Assembly (NCBI RefSeq): GCF_026745355.1
Contig: NC_079208.1
Coordinates: forward strand, 19,794,330-19,858,329
Direction of reading: 5' to 3'
Length of the DNA stretch: 64,000 nt
Origin: Beta vulgaris subsp. vulgaris
Lineage: Eukaryota > Streptophyta > Magnoliopsida > Caryophyllales > Amaranthaceae
A program made the position numbers and the translations under genes. The number at the start of each line of letters is the position of its first letter. The first letter of the stretch is position 1. Below, piece after piece: positions 34,031 to 45,649 of this stretch. The notes under the pieces are model-generated. The model was not told the DNA's origin. It made no database searches and saw only the letters and a program-made list of their open reading frames with translations.

Positions 34031-35970
34031 ATGTCAAAAAGAGGAGTACTAGGTTGGTGAAAAGGAGGTTGAAGAATCTCCGAAATTGAAACTAAGAAAC
34101 AAAGGAGTGGCTGAACCAGTGGAGAATCCGTTATGGAGGAAGAGGTTGAAGATGAGGAAGAAGAACCTTTAATACGAGGAATTCAAGAAGCCAGCAACCT
34201 CAAAATCCACCACTACAAAAACAACTACACCAAAATCCACCACAAAATCTACCACCACAAAAGCGGTTATTCCAAAATCAACCGCCAAAATCACCAAAAC
34301 CGCCACTCCCAAAGTTACAAAAACCACCACTCCCAAAAAGCCTGTCACACCAAAATCAAAGGATCCCACACCAAAACCAGTTGAGGAATCTAAGCCAGAG
34401 GAGTCGGAGAAGATGGAGGATCAGAATCGAAAGGAGTCGGAGCCGGTGGGTGAGTCGAACCGGAAAATCAGGAGATGGAGGAAGAAGAAGTTGAGAAGGA
34501 GGATGTTTAGTTGAAGGAAGAAGAGGCAAAGAAGTTGCTGCCAAGAAACCGCCATCAAAAGCGGTTAAGTCTGTTGAGAAGGAGGTTACCAAACCATCCA
34601 CAAAACAGCCAGTCAAAACCACAACCCAAAACCTACCCCTAAATCACACCAAACCAGTGGAGAAATTAAAGAAGAAGGAAGGTGCTGAAGTTGAGGGGGA
34701 AGTTACTAAGAAGGAGGGTGTTAAGGCTATTGCTAGCAAGGGTGCTGAATCTTCCAAAGGCAAGGAGATTGTGCAGGAACCAGAACTAGACTGGTTCCCA
34801 GCTGACAAAAAAAGGAAGCTGGCTGCTATTGTTGCTGCAGAGGTTCTAAACCCAAGAAAAGTAGTTATCACTCCGAGCCTTTGTAGATTTGAGGGATAGG
34901 TTTATCTGGTTGGTTTTTCTGTTGCCAAGAGTTGGGTTGATCAGAAATTCTTGCATGAGGTTAGGAAGCTTTAGAATTTCAGAAATGGTCTGTTTGTTTG
35001 CAAAGAACTTGAGTGTTTATGCCTTTGGTTGAGAATTTTATGAACACCTGCATACTAAGGACGATGGGTCCTCTTTGCTTTTGTTAAGGGCACTCCCATT
35101 AATTTATCTGAGAAGTTTTGGCTGAAATTCTCCAAGTCCCAAACAAGGGACTTGATGTGTACTCAAGGGAGAACTGGCCCACAGTTAAAGGACTCACAGC
35201 AGAACAGATCCAGACCAGATTGTTCACTGGTCCACCTGACCCTAAGCAGGGGTACACCATTGGCCACTTAAGGGAGCCAATCATGAGGATATTTCATACA
35301 ATAGCCTCAAAGATTGTGTTTCCCAGAGCACAAGGTCGCATGAGTGTACAGTTGATGGATAATGTTCTCATATACTGTCTCATGGAACATATTCCAGTCA
35401 ACCTCCCTGCTATGTATTTGGGTCACATGATCTGTGTGTGGAGAAGGCTAAGCATGCACTGCCCTATGGAGGATGGCTGACCTTAGTATTCAACATTGGA
35501 AAATTCGTATGGTGGGAGACTATGGCACCATGTCTCACTTACGAATCAGATTATAGGTTAGAAGGGCATGTCATATGCAGGCGGTGTTCTGAAAATGAAG
35601 GGTGAAGCAAAGGGTGATGCAGTTGGTGCAGGGACCAGTACGGAATCAGTTCAGGCTACTTATGCCTTGGTAAAGCAGTTGAGTGACCAGAACCAGATGA
35701 TGCAGAATATGCTGAATAGTGTTACATAACTTTGCACTGCACTTCAGGAATCCTACAGGAGAGTAGAGGTTCGCCTTGACAAAGCTGGTATTCAGGTAGA
35801 GAGGATTTGAGGAAAAGGAAGAGTCATCCCATGCTGCTGGTGATGAAGATGATGATGACTGGTTTCCGAGGAGAAAGAAGAAGAGAGGAGGAAGAAAAAT
35901 GAGAAGATGTTTCCGAGAATCTTGAGGAGGAAGAAGATGATGGGACTGAAAATGACTCTGGAGCTGATTG
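34031..35970 (+). pseudogene. copia-3 third ORF (env-like position), broken
   Basis: Starts at ATG 34031 (MSKRG). Fragments in three frames show a Lys/Thr/Pro repeat region near 34190-34390 (TTTPKKPVTPKS-type), a Lys/Glu-rich middle (34657-34899), then a conserved globular block 35118-35480 (GYTIGHLREPIMRIFHTIAS, LMDNVLIYCLMEHIPVNLPA). A C-terminal heptad-rich tail lies near 35650-35800 (ATYALVKQLSDQNQMMQNML). The globular block matches the equivalent part of the SIRE-1 third ORF position for position. The location fits the env-like ORF of SIRE elements; the block itself looks like the plant Transposase_32-type domain rather than a membrane protein. Role unknown. Confidence 0.7.
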
Positions 35971-36754
35971 ATTTCTTCTCTTTTTCTTCTTATTCTATTT
36001 TGATGCTAACCCCTCTCTTTTATTGAACTTTATATCTGGTTACCCCTCTTCCCAAATTATAAAAACATTTTCTCTTATGTAATTTGGTTTACTACTAGTC
36101 TGTAATAACTATTATTTAGGACTTGTAAATTTTGGTACTTTGCAGGAACAGTGGTAGCATCAGCATCCCTAGAATGCTGTTTAAGCTACCTATTTAGCAT
36201 GAACTTCATATGATTGGTAGTTTATCTACTGGTTGTATTTTGTTATTTGTTAATTTGTTTATTTCCTTGATCTATTTTGATGATGCCAAAAGGGGGAAGC
36301 AAGTGTGAAGTTCTGAGATCATTTCCACCTAATCTTAGGGGGGAAGCAGGTCTGGTGTTACAACCTGTGTGTTGTAGCAACTATAGCAAGGCTGAGTGCC
36401 TTGTTAGAGGTGACAGACCAGAAGTGGTCTGGAAGTGAGTGTATTCAAAGCACTTTACTTCTTTTCACCCTAATGACTTAGAAATAAGTCTGAACAACTA
36501 CTGATGTTCTTCTTGCGAATGCATGTTTAAGTCTAAGAGCTCTGAGTCTAATTAGTATTTGCCTATGGTACTTAGAAACTCTTTCTTAAACTGCTGTCAG
36601 TTAGTTGTGAACTGTGTACTTGTAAATGATGCTTAATCTGCAGGAACAGTACGAGACCAGTGCTTGAGTTCTTATCTTAAGAATTCAAATTGTTTGAAAA
36701 AGTTCTCAAAACTAATGATATTATTTGCAGGGGGAACTTCAGGGTTTGTCATCA
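35971..36754 (+). other. copia-3 3' untranslated region
   Basis: About 780 bases without an ORF. It holds two copies of TGCAGGAACAGT (near 36143 and 36640) and the interrupted palindrome CAGACCAGAAGTGGTCTGG near 36415. Confidence 0.75.
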
Positions 36755-36770
36755 TAAAAAAGGGGGAATT
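36755..36770 (+). other. copia-3 polypurine tract
   Basis: AAAAAAGGGGGAATT directly before the 3' LTR start TGTTGAG, the SIRE-type plus-strand primer. Confidence 0.92.
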
Positions 36771-37930
36771 TGTTGAGTTCCCTGTTTTGAGTTTTGAGTG
36801 ATGACAAACCACATTGAACTATTATATTGCATGCATGTTTCTATTTACATGTGTAGGTGCCAAAGTACAAGTTCAATGGATAGAAAGACGAAGCTTGTGA
36901 AGCCAAGTCTTGAAGAATTGCATGAAGACCAAGATCATGTTGTAGCATTTAGGTCTTAGATGCAATGTAAGTGGTATTAAGGTGTTGATGCACTATAAAG
37001 GTTTGAAACTAGAGAGATGAGTTAGTTGTGGATGACAAGAAACCTCGGTTACTTGTCATACACAACTACAAGTAAACTTGGTTGATTGGAACAGTCTGGA
37101 AACAGATCTGAACCAGTCCTCTAGGGTTTATTTCATGCATTCGTATTTTAGGAAAGTTTTCTTTCCGCCAAAATTGATTTTCAAAATACACGGATGCATG
37201 GTTTGTTGTGTGAGCAAGACTTCTTAAGTATGGTAAGTGTGTTATATGATATTATATCGATATTATTTATTATCAAGTAAAATCAGTGAGTATATTTTCC
37301 TTGGAATAATTTCCATACTTCCGAGGAAAATATACTCTCATAATATCATGTAACATTTACTTACTAAAGGCTTGTTTAAGGAGTTCTGCTAGCACACAAA
37401 CAGGTAAGCTTTTGCACGCATATTTTCAGAATACTCTAAGCAAAAGCATTTCATCTCTTGAGCTCTTAAATCTAAGCACAAACCCTAATAGCACATAGAT
37501 CTTAAACTACTCTCATTCTAAGCGTGTAAGGCTGTTTATTCTTGAGAGAAAACTTGTTGTAAGTGAGCAAATTGTGAGTTCAGTTTGCTGGGGAAGTTGA
37601 TCGGTGATCAACTTCATTTGAACCATCATAGTTGGTGGTTGGGTCGAACTTCCATAGGTGGAAGTTAGGGAATCATCTTTGCATAGGTGCATAAGTGATT
37701 AGTGTAATTCTTTTGTTATTCTGAGTTGATTAATAAAAGAGTGAGTGAGTGGAGGACGTAGACTTATTAGAAGTCGAACCTCGTTAAATCCTTGCGTTGT
37801 TTATCCATTGCTTTTATTTCCGCTGCTAGAGAACTGTTCCTTTACTATTCTTACTATAATCGAAAATTTTACAACATTCGGACAAACACTTAATTCACCC
37901 CCCTCCTCTTGAGTGTCACTTGGACTTACA
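36771..37930 (+). repeat. 3' LTR of copia-3 (1160 bp)
   Basis: Near-copy of 27924-29091 with scattered substitutions and a short deletion of one GCATAGGT unit. The hairpin is retained at 37288-37337. Followed by ATTCT and then the interrupted gypsy protease. Confidence 0.96.
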
Positions 37931-37935
37931 ATTCT

Positions 37936-39542
37936 TACAAAGATGAAGTGTTGTGTGATATATTGCCTATGGATGAATATCATTTGTTATTAGGAAGGCC
38001 TTAGTAATCTGATAAAGAAACTAGTCATAATGGAAAAACTAACACTTATTCCTTTATGCATAATTATAAAAATATTGTTCTTAAACCCTCTAAACCAAAC
38101 ACATACACCAACACCATAAAAAAGTCGAACCTACCTCTAAACAACAAACCAGCACCAAAAAGACCTTAATCCTTTCTAAACCACAAATTGAAACAGCCAT
38201 TGAAAAAGGGCAGACTATGTATTTGCTGTTATTTTTGGATGAAAATTAATTAGTTGTAACTGAAATTCATGAAAGAGTGAAACCATTAGTAAATGAATTT
38301 AGGGATGTTTTCCCTAATAATTTACCGAAAGGTTTACCACATCTTAGGGGAATTGAACACAAAATTGACCTTATTCTTGGAGCCCCATTACCAAACAGAC
38401 CCGCCTATAGATGTAATCCTCAAGAAGCTAAAGAGTTACAAAAGCAAGTGAGTCAAATTTTAGCTAAAGGATTCGTGAAAGAGAGTTTAAGTACATGTGT
38501 TGTACCGGTTCTTTTAGTGCCAAAGAAAGATGGAACTATGAGGATGTGTGTTGATTGTAGAGCCATTAACAATATCACAGTTAAGTATAGGTATCCTATT
38601 CCTAGACTTGACGATTTGTTAGATGAGCTACATGGTTCCAAAATCTTTTCTAAAATTGATTTAAGAAGCGGTTATCACCAAACAAGAATTAAAGAAGGTG
38701 ATGAACGGAAAACAGCGTTTAAAACAAAGGGAGGCTTGTTTGAATGGCTTATGATGCCCTTTGGTTTAGTTAATGCTCCTAGCACATTCATGAGGCTTAT
38801 GCACGAGGTATTGAGTGCCTTCATTGGACTATTTGTTGTAGTCTATTTTGATGATATTCTTGTGTATAGTAAAGATGAACAAGAACATTTGCAACATTTG
38901 AGTAAGGTTGTTCTCAAATTAAGGGAAAAGAAGCTATATGCCAAAATAGAGAAGTGCGAGTTTTTCACTCCTAGAGTTTCGTTTTTGGCATTCATTATCT
39001 CCAAAAATGGAATAGCTATGGATGAAGCCAAGGTGGAGGCAATCAAATCATGGCCTACGCCTAAGAACGTTACGGAGGTGAGAAGTTTTCATGGTTTAGC
39101 TTCATTTTATAGAATGTTCATCAAAGATTTTAGCACTTTGTTAGCCCCATTAACCGAGTGCATCAAGAAAGGGTCCTTCACTTGGACGCCAGCAGCCCAA
39201 GAAGCTTTTGAAGCTCTTAAAAACAAGCTAAGTGAAGCACCTATCCTAGCCATTCCATATTTCAATCAAGTGTTCGAGGTTGAATGCGATGCAAGTGGAG
39301 TTGGAATTGGAGCAGTTCTTACTCAAGGTGGGCATCCTATTGCCTACTATAGTGAGAAGCTTCATAATTCAAGACTCAACTACAACATTTATGATAAGGA
39401 GTTCTATGCCATGGTTCGAGCGTTGGAGCATTGGACTCATTATTTGAGACCAGCTCAGTTCGTGTTATATTCGGATCACCAAGCTGTAAAATACATCAAT
39501 GGCCAACATAAGCTCAATCCAAGACATGCCAAGGAGGCCTAG
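37936..39542 (+). pseudogene. Reina-like protease end and RT-RNase H
   Basis: 37936-38003 completes the protease (DEVLCDILPMDEYHLLLGRP). After a 270-base decayed spacer, 38277-39542 is a clean 421-codon frame: RT with [10 protein letters not shown] (D128) and YFDD at 190-193, connection domain, and RNase H with D338 ([14 protein letters not shown]), E375 ([12 protein letters not shown]) and D400 (YSDHQAV). The frame stops at KEA-TAG where the family has KEAW, a TGG-to-TAG change. It is the longest intact enzyme core in the window. Confidence 0.93.
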
Positions 39543-40460
39543 AGTTTCTAACTATAAAACTAGAGTTTCTAACACTGTTGCAGATGCATTGTCAAGGAGG
39601 CATTCTATGCTTTCTCTTATGGAGGCACAAGTTCTTGGATTTCACATCTTAAAGAGTTGTATTTGGAAGATCCGGATTTCTCACCAATCATCAAAGAAGG
39701 TGCATTTGGCACCTATTCATTGCAAGATGGATTTCTTTTCAAGAACAACAAGCTATGCATTCGAAAGTGTTCCCTAAGGGAGATATTAATACGTGAAGTG
39801 CATAGAGGAGGCCTAGCTGGTCATTTTGGCATCAACAAAATAGTAGACGTGCTCCAAGAGCACTTTTATTGGCCCAAACTAGCTGGTGATGTTCATGGAG
39901 TTCTTGCTCGTTGTTGTACATGCCAAAAGGCTAAGAGTACCTTTCATCAAGGTCTCTATATGCCCCTACCAGTCCTAAATCAACCATAGGAAGATGTTAG
40001 CATGGATTTCATTGTAGCTTTGTCTAGAACTCAAAGAAGCAAGGATGCAATCATGGTGGTCGTGGATAGATTCTCTAAAATGGCTCATTTTATTTCTTGT
40101 AATAAAACTGATGATGCTATTCATGTTGCTGATTTGTTCTCTAAAGATGTTATACGTCTTCATGGTGTTCCTAAGTCCATTGTTTCAGATAAGGACATAA
40201 AGTTCTTAACCTATTTTTGGAAGACCTTATGGAAGATGCTAGGTACTAAGCTCCTTTTTAGTATTACAGCTCACCCACAAACTGATGGCCAAGCAGAGGT
40301 GACAAATAGGACCTTAATAACCTTGTTAAGGACGTTAGTGAACAAGTCTCAAAGAGATTGGGATCTAAAGCTAGCTCATGTTGAGTCAGCTTACAATAGA
40401 TCTCCAACTTATGCTACAAAGCACTCACCATTCGAGGTAAACTATGGGATTAGTCCTTGA
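39543..40460 (+). pseudogene. Reina-like RNase H tail and integrase (broken)
   Basis: 39543-39600 keeps NTVADALSRRH after a small deletion. 39657-39989 holds the zinc domain (HRGGLAGHFGINKIVDVL, CCTCQKAKS) and stops at a TAG where the family has Trp (NQPWEDVSMDF). 40002-40460 is the core: [33 protein letters not shown] and [12 protein letters not shown] carry the catalytic D, D and E. It ends at TGA at 40458, then the C-terminus continues in the same frame. Confidence 0.92.
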
Positions 40461-40872
40461 AAACCTATTGATTTACTTCCATTTCCTATTGACGTGCATA
40501 GTAACAAACAAGATGAAGTGAAGGCCAAAGAAATGAAGAAGCTACATGAACAAATCAAAACTAGAACTGAGAAGGTGAATGAAGCCTACAAGATTAGAGC
40601 AAACAAGAATCGAAAGGAAGTGCTCTACAAACTAGGAGATCTAGTGTGGTTACACCTAAGGACGGAACGGTTTCCATCAAGAAGGAAGAACAAGCTTATG
40701 CCCAGGAGTGATGGTCCTTTCAAGTGTTGGAGAAGATCAACAACAACGCTTACAAAATCGAGTTACCAAGTGAAATGGGTAACATTTCAGCAACCTTCAA
40801 CGTTAGTGATCTAGCTCCATTTGTAGATGAAGAGTTTGATTTACAAGAAGATTCTTCCCAAGCGGGAGAGAA
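40461..40872 (+). pseudogene. Reina-like integrase C-terminus
   Basis: 40494-40814 contains the coiled linker (KAKEMKKLHEQIKTRTEKVN, YKIRANKNRKEV) and the GPF-type block LGDLVWLHLRTERFP with SDGPFKC. A frameshift near 40725 leads into ATFNVSDLAPFVDEE, the usual Reina end. I see no clear chromodomain. Confidence 0.85.
40855..40872 (+). other. Reina-like element polypurine tract (probable)
   Basis: CCAAGCGGGAGAGAA directly before TGATGCAGGAG, the proposed LTR start. Confidence 0.6.
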
Positions 40873-41803
40873 TGATGCAGGAGCATCGAGTTCTATTATT
40901 CCTATTACTAATCTTCTTATAAATAATGATAATAATGCTTTAGAAATTCAGTTTTTGAGTTTAATTAGCTCTAAGTGTCCTAGAGTGTTAGTTAAACGTT
41001 GTTAGATGTTTAGTCGGTTTTTAGAATATCTTTTGTAACGTTTTTGTTAATCTTTTCTTCTGAATTTTTGTAAGGTGCTTAGTCACCTATGTGCTTAAGC
41101 TAGTTTCTTATCATAGCATGATGCAGCTGCTTGCCTTAACTTCTTAAGGAAGAAAACTCCACAAAGGCAGCTGGGCAACGTGTAAAAAGAAAAGAAAAAG
41201 CCTGGAGAAGAAATCAATGTGTAGCAGCCATTTCTCCACATTTTGGGACGTGTGACCAATGTATGGAAAGCTCTTCAAGTGCAGGAAACCCTAGAACTGG
41301 TTTCCTAGCCACTGGATAAGCTAATCATGAGAAATAGGCAGAATGATGGAGAAAGGTCCTAAAACCGAATACAATAGCTCTTCTAACTTTTAGCTTATTT
41401 TAATAGTATTTGTAGATCTTTGTTTCCTACATAATTTTGACATGATGTACTATAAATAGTTATCCGCTTGCTTGTAAAATTTAAGCTTTGATTAATGAAA
41501 AACCAGAGATTTCTCTCTAATTGAAAACAAGTGTGCTTTATGTCCAAAACCGGGTTGGTTTTGTTTATAAAAAATATTTACTGTTTGCTTGTCATCCATT
41601 GAGGTGAGGGCTAAGCTCGTAAAGTATGTTGTAAGATTAGTTGTTCAACCTTGTATTAGCCTTTTTTGGTGGTACTTTGAGTTGTAAAAGTGGTGGTTGT
41701 TTGTCTTAGGACAAATCGGGTCAGTTTCTTTGTTTTTCTTTGAGTACGGTTCTTTAACTCTCTTAACTAATGCTCTCATATGCTTTATCAATATGTATCA
41801 TCA
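40873..41803 (+). repeat. 3' LTR of the Reina-like element (probable, ~931 bp)
   Basis: Boundaries are inferred: TGATG at the start mirrors CATCA at the end, preceded by a purine run and followed by Athila integrase. Inside are a TATA box (CTATAAATAG near 41450), a CT-rich leader and AATGAAAAA. There is no second LTR in the window, so the boundaries rest on these signals only. The last codons of the integrase frame run into the LTR. Confidence 0.6.
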
Positions 41804-42660
41804 AGCATTCGTTTTTCGCCGGCCGAACTGTGGTCGAAATTCAAAGCCTGGATAGCCCAATATAATCTATGCTCAAGCTGAACCAGTAAATGGCATGACT
41901 TGCCATAGACAAGCTTATAAGGTGTAGTGCCAATAGGAGTCTTGTAGGCCGTTCTATAAGCCCATAAAGCATCATCAACCTTACTTAACCAATCCTTTCT
42001 TGATCGATCAACAGCTTTCTCAAGTGTCATCTTTATTTCCGAATTTGAGACTTCCACTTGACCCCTCGTTTACGGGTAATAGGCAAGAGCAACTTTATGT
42101 CGGACTCCATACTTCTCTAAAAGTATCTTGAAGGACCTCCTTGTGAAATGTGATCCTCCATCACTAATGATTGCTCTTGGAACCCCGAATTGGAAACATC
42201 ACCTTCTTTAATATTTTCATTACAACCTTGGCATCGTTGGTAGGAGATGCCAAAGCTTCCACCCATTTCGAAACATAATCGGATGCTACTAGAATGTATC
42301 TACTTCTAAATAAGCTAAGAAAGGGTCCCATGAAGTCCATGCCCCAAACGTCAAATACTTCCAACTCAAGAGTTGTGTTCATAGGCATTTCATTCCGCCT
42401 TCCAATGTTACCCGATCTTTGACAAGCATCGCATCTTTTAACAATCATCCACACGTCTGTAACAAGGTAGGCCACCATAAACCACTCTCTAAAATCTTTG
42501 CCACTGTTTTGGTGACACCCATATGCCCACCACAAGGGGATGAATGGCACATTTTAATCACATTTTTAACCTCAGCTTCTGGAATGCATCTACGGTAGAT
42601 ACTATCTGGACCTCTTTTGAAGAGCAAAGGATCTTCTCAAATATAGTTTTGGACATCTCT
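41804..42660 (-). pseudogene. Athila integrase (truncated at its C-terminus)
   Basis: Minus strand. 42627-42445 has the zinc domain (HSSPCGGHMGVTKTVAKILE); 42550-42164 has RCDACQRSGNIGRRNEMP and VWGMDFMGPF with the first catalytic Asp. 42057-41804 has the core end with [16 protein letters not shown] and the catalytic Glu, then [20 protein letters not shown]. Sequence breaks at GEKRML, where the Reina-like LTR begins. The second Asp block near 42170 is frame-shifted. Confidence 0.88.
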
Positions 42661-42669
42661 CAAAAACCT

Positions 42670-43330
42670 TCGCGTTTGTTAGGAATCCAAGTTCGGAGGT
42701 ATCAAGTTGCAAGCAAGGTAGTTAGCATAGTCGGCAAACCAAGCAACCGATTCCTTCACTATTGCAACTAGCTTTTCGTCCGGAAATGAGTCATCAATCT
42801 TTGGCTCAACTCCTTCCATGCATTCTAACGGAAGCCTAGACAAGTGATCGGCCACCGAATTCTTCGCACCCTTTTTATCCTTGAGTTCAATGTCGAACTC
42901 TTGTAACAATAGGATCCAATGGATAAGCCTTGGCTTAGCTTTTTTCTTTCACATTAAATACTTCAATGCTGAGTGGTCGGTGAATATAGTGATTTTCGAC
43001 CCTAACAAGTAAGGAAAAAACTTTTCAATTGCATAGACCACCGTCAATAGCTCTTTCTCGATTGTGAAGTAGTTCTTTTGTGCATCATCTAAAGTCTTGC
43101 TTACGTAGTAGATTGCATGAAGCTTGTTCTCCTTCCTTTGGCCTAGAACGACACCCACCGCAACATCCAAAGCATCACACATGAGCTTAAAAGGGAGCTC
43201 CCAATTAGGTGGTTGCATTATTGGGGCCGAAACAAACACATCTTTCAACCTATCAAAAGCTTGTAGACAATCATTAGTAAACACAAAGGGGGCATCTTTT
43301 GCTAAAAGTTGAGTCAAAGGCATGGCCATT
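42670..43330 (-). pseudogene. Athila RNase H
   Basis: 43329-42949 has FKLMCDALDVAVGVVLGQR, KTLDDAQKNYFTIEKELLTV and IFTDHSALKYLM, the three catalytic acid regions. 42909-42679 continues with LQEFDIELKDKKGAKNSVAD. One stop lies between them (TGA near 42947). Confidence 0.9.
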
Positions 43331-43381
43331 TATGAAAAACCTTTAATGAAACGCCGATAAAAATCGGCATGACCAAGAAAA

Positions 43382-43389
43382 CTCCTTAC
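43382..43389. other. MITE target-site duplication, left copy (CTCCTTAC)
   Basis: CTCCTTAC at 43382-43389 and again at 43818-43825 flank the MITE. Eight bases is the hAT superfamily length. Confidence 0.93.
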
Positions 43390-43620
43390 TAGAGATGGAA
43401 ATGGATGGGGTTCGGGGCGGGTGGATCGTCACACGCATCCATCACACGCATCCACCCGCTTCACCCGATCCATCCATCACCCGCATAAATGTTCACCCGA
43501 ATCCATCCATCCATCACCCGCGGGTGAAACGGATGGATCGGGTGATTACCGGGTGAAGGGAGAAAAAAATCCAGTAGCCCAACAACATAAAACCCACAGC
43601 AATTTGCATAAGAAAATAAG

Positions 43621-43671
<51 letters not shown>

Positions 43672-43817
43672 CGGGTGATGGATGAAAAATTATCACCCGA
43701 ATCCGTCACCCGTTAACCCGTCACCCGCCTCTCATCCGTTTAAACCGGGTTTTCCATCCGTTTAATAGTGCGGGTGAAGCGGGTGATCGGATCATATGCT
43801 GGATATTTCCATCTCTA
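43390..43817. mobile_element. hAT-type MITE (428 bp) inside Athila pol
   Basis: Terminal inverted repeats TAGAGATGGAAAT / ATTTCCATCTCTA, eight-base direct duplications and no transposase. Internal arms carry repeated CCATCCATCACCCG and GGGTGATGG words in opposite orientation, making a large imperfect foldback around a (TA)n core at 43621-43668. It splits the Athila frame between VRGVRS and FLGHADFYRRF. Open frames inside it are by-products of the repeats. Confidence 0.94.
43621..43669. repeat. (TA)n core of the MITE
   Basis: About 48 bases of TA dinucleotide at the centre of the foldback. Confidence 0.95.
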
Positions 43818-43825
43818 CTCCTTAC

Positions 43826-44760
43826 ACCCCTAACATTTGTTGGAGGTGGAAGGCGTTTGATTGTCTCAACTTTAGTGGGATCAACCTTAAAGCCCCGACT
43901 AGAGATCACATGACCAAGAACAATTCCCTCTTCTACCATGAAATGACATTTTTCCTAATTGAGTACCAAGCTCATCTTTTGACATCTTTGAAGCACTTTA
44001 GACAAATTGTTAAGACCTATGTCAAAATGAAGAACCGCACACTGAGAAATCATCCATAAAAACCTCTATTTCCGACTCAAGCATGTCGAAGAAGATGGCG
44101 GTTATACATCTTTGGAACGTTGAAGGAGCAATACACAATCCAAATAGCATCCTTCGATAAGCAAAGGTGCCATAAGGACACATAAAATTTGTGATCTTAT
44201 GGGTCAATCAGAATTTGTAAATATCTGGAGTACCCATCAAGGAAACAAAAGTGTGTATGACTCGCCGACCTCTCTAGCATTGGTCAATGAAAAGGATCGG
44301 GAAACGATCTTTATGGGTTGACTTGTTTCAACTTTCTATAATCTATACACATCCTCCAACCCGTAACCGAACTTGTGGATACAACCTCACCGTGCTCATT
44401 ATCAACTTTGGTCAAGCCTCCTTTTTTTGGAACTACTTGGACTGGACTTACCCATTTACTATCTGAAATACAACAGACTATCGCGGCCTTGAGTAGTTTC
44501 AAAACCTCATTTGTTCACAACTTCTTTCATATTTGGATTTAATCTCCTTTGAGGTTCAATGGATGAAGCTTGATCATCTTCAAGATAGATATGGTGCATA
44601 TAAAGCGATGGGCTTATCCCCTTAAGATCATTAAGCGAGTAGCCGAAGGCACTTCTATTTTCTTTGAAAACATGTATCAAATTTTTCAATTGGGTGCCTT
44701 CTAGCTTCGCATTAATAATAACAGGAAAAGCTTTGTCATTATTAAGAAATCATTTTTCAA
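43826..44760 (-). pseudogene. Athila reverse transcriptase (broken)
   Basis: 44689-44507 has FKENRSAFGYSLNDLKGISP; 44502-44311 has SKWVSPVQVVPKKGG and GWRMCIDYRKLKQVNP; 44207-44022 has TFAYRRMLFGLCIAPSTFQR and the FMDDFSV active site. 43939-43826 has GHVISSRGFKVDPTKVETI up to the MITE. The block with the first catalytic Asp (about 44310-44210) is degraded. It stays on the same strand and order as the other Athila domains. Confidence 0.9.
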
Positions 44761-45049
44761 TGAGATGGAGAGGGGTTTTAACTCAACCTTAGGATTAGGC
44801 GTAGAACTCTCCTCCAAATGAACTTTAACTACTTCAAACCTTCCATGTGGTGAGTGGTAGACCTCGGACTCATCTAGGAGCTTCTCATATTCCTCTTCTT
44901 CTAGTGTACCACTACCTATCTCACCCCACAAAGTCTTTTGGAGAGGGTCTTCAAGCTCCATGGCTCTCTCCATCTTCCTAATCTCTTCATCTAGCACATC
45001 AACTCTAATAACTTCTTACATAAGTGGCTTTTTCATGGACCTTGGAAAC

Positions 45050-45480
45050 CCAAACACCATTTTCTCATCTCCAACTCTCAAGGTAAGAGTGTTGTTATCA
45101 CAATCAAAGAGCATTCTAGCAGTCTAAGAACGGCCTCCCTAGTATCGAAGGTGTGCAAGGATCCTCATCCATGTCCATCACCACAAAGTCACGAGGAATG
45201 GTGAACTTACCAACTTGAACCGAAACATCTATCAATTCTCCAATGGATCTTCTAATGGTGCGGTCACTCAATTGAATAGTTCCCCTTGATGAATCCAAAG
45301 CATGATTAAGCTTCCTAGCTATATCTAAGGGGATTAAACTCACTCCGGGTCCAAGATCGGCCAAAGCACTCTTTTGTTCAACACCTTCCATTTTTACCGG
45401 AATTAGAAAAGCACCCGGATCGGACTTTTTTCCGGCATAATTCCTTGAATGATCGCACTAACATTGTGCGGAAGGTGAGA
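45050..45480 (-). pseudogene. Athila aspartic protease
   Basis: 45391-45116 shows ALADLGPGVSLIPLDIARKL, the Athila form of the active site (DLG), and PSILGRPFLDC. The upstream region to 45480 keeps Athila-type text in another frame. 44997-44701 is the acidic linker towards RT. Confidence 0.8.
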
Positions 45481-45649
45481 AACCGTTGCATCATCAAGTT
45501 TATTTCTATGAGTCAAGAGATCTTTTAGAAACTTTGCATAGGCCGGCATCTCCTTTATAGTTAGCAAGAATGGAATGTTGATTTGGATGCCCTACATGAG
45601 TTCAATAAATTGAGTAAGTTTATTATTCAACTTTTTCGCTGTAAATTTT

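Larger units (their letters stand above)
27924..37930 (+). mobile_element. copia-3: SIRE-type Ty1/copia element, near complete, broken frames
   Basis: A 10.0-kb plus-strand element with two LTRs (27924-29091 and 36771-37930), Met-type PBS, gag, protease-integrase-RT-RNase H in copia order, an extra ORF after pol and a polypurine tract. Flanked by the five-base duplication ATTCT. The LTRs look about 97-98% alike by eye, one of the youngest insertions in the window. Several nonsense codons and frameshifts disable it. Confidence 0.95.
27182..41803 (+). mobile_element. Reina-like Ty3/gypsy element, 5'-truncated
   Basis: Plus-strand gypsy element with the end of gag and the protease start (27212-27923), then, after copia-3, the rest of protease, RT-RNase H, integrase and a 3' LTR. 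The 5' LTR and most of gag are missing: sequence begins abruptly next to the LINE 5' edge. RT and integrase text resembles Reina-type chromoviruses ([19 protein letters not shown]). The right boundary is 41803, where Athila integrase begins. Confidence 0.85.

Noticed and set aside
43421..43709. ORFs on both strands in the MITE
   Set aside because: Made of CCATCCATCACCCG words and the TA tract; non-autonomous element without transposase.
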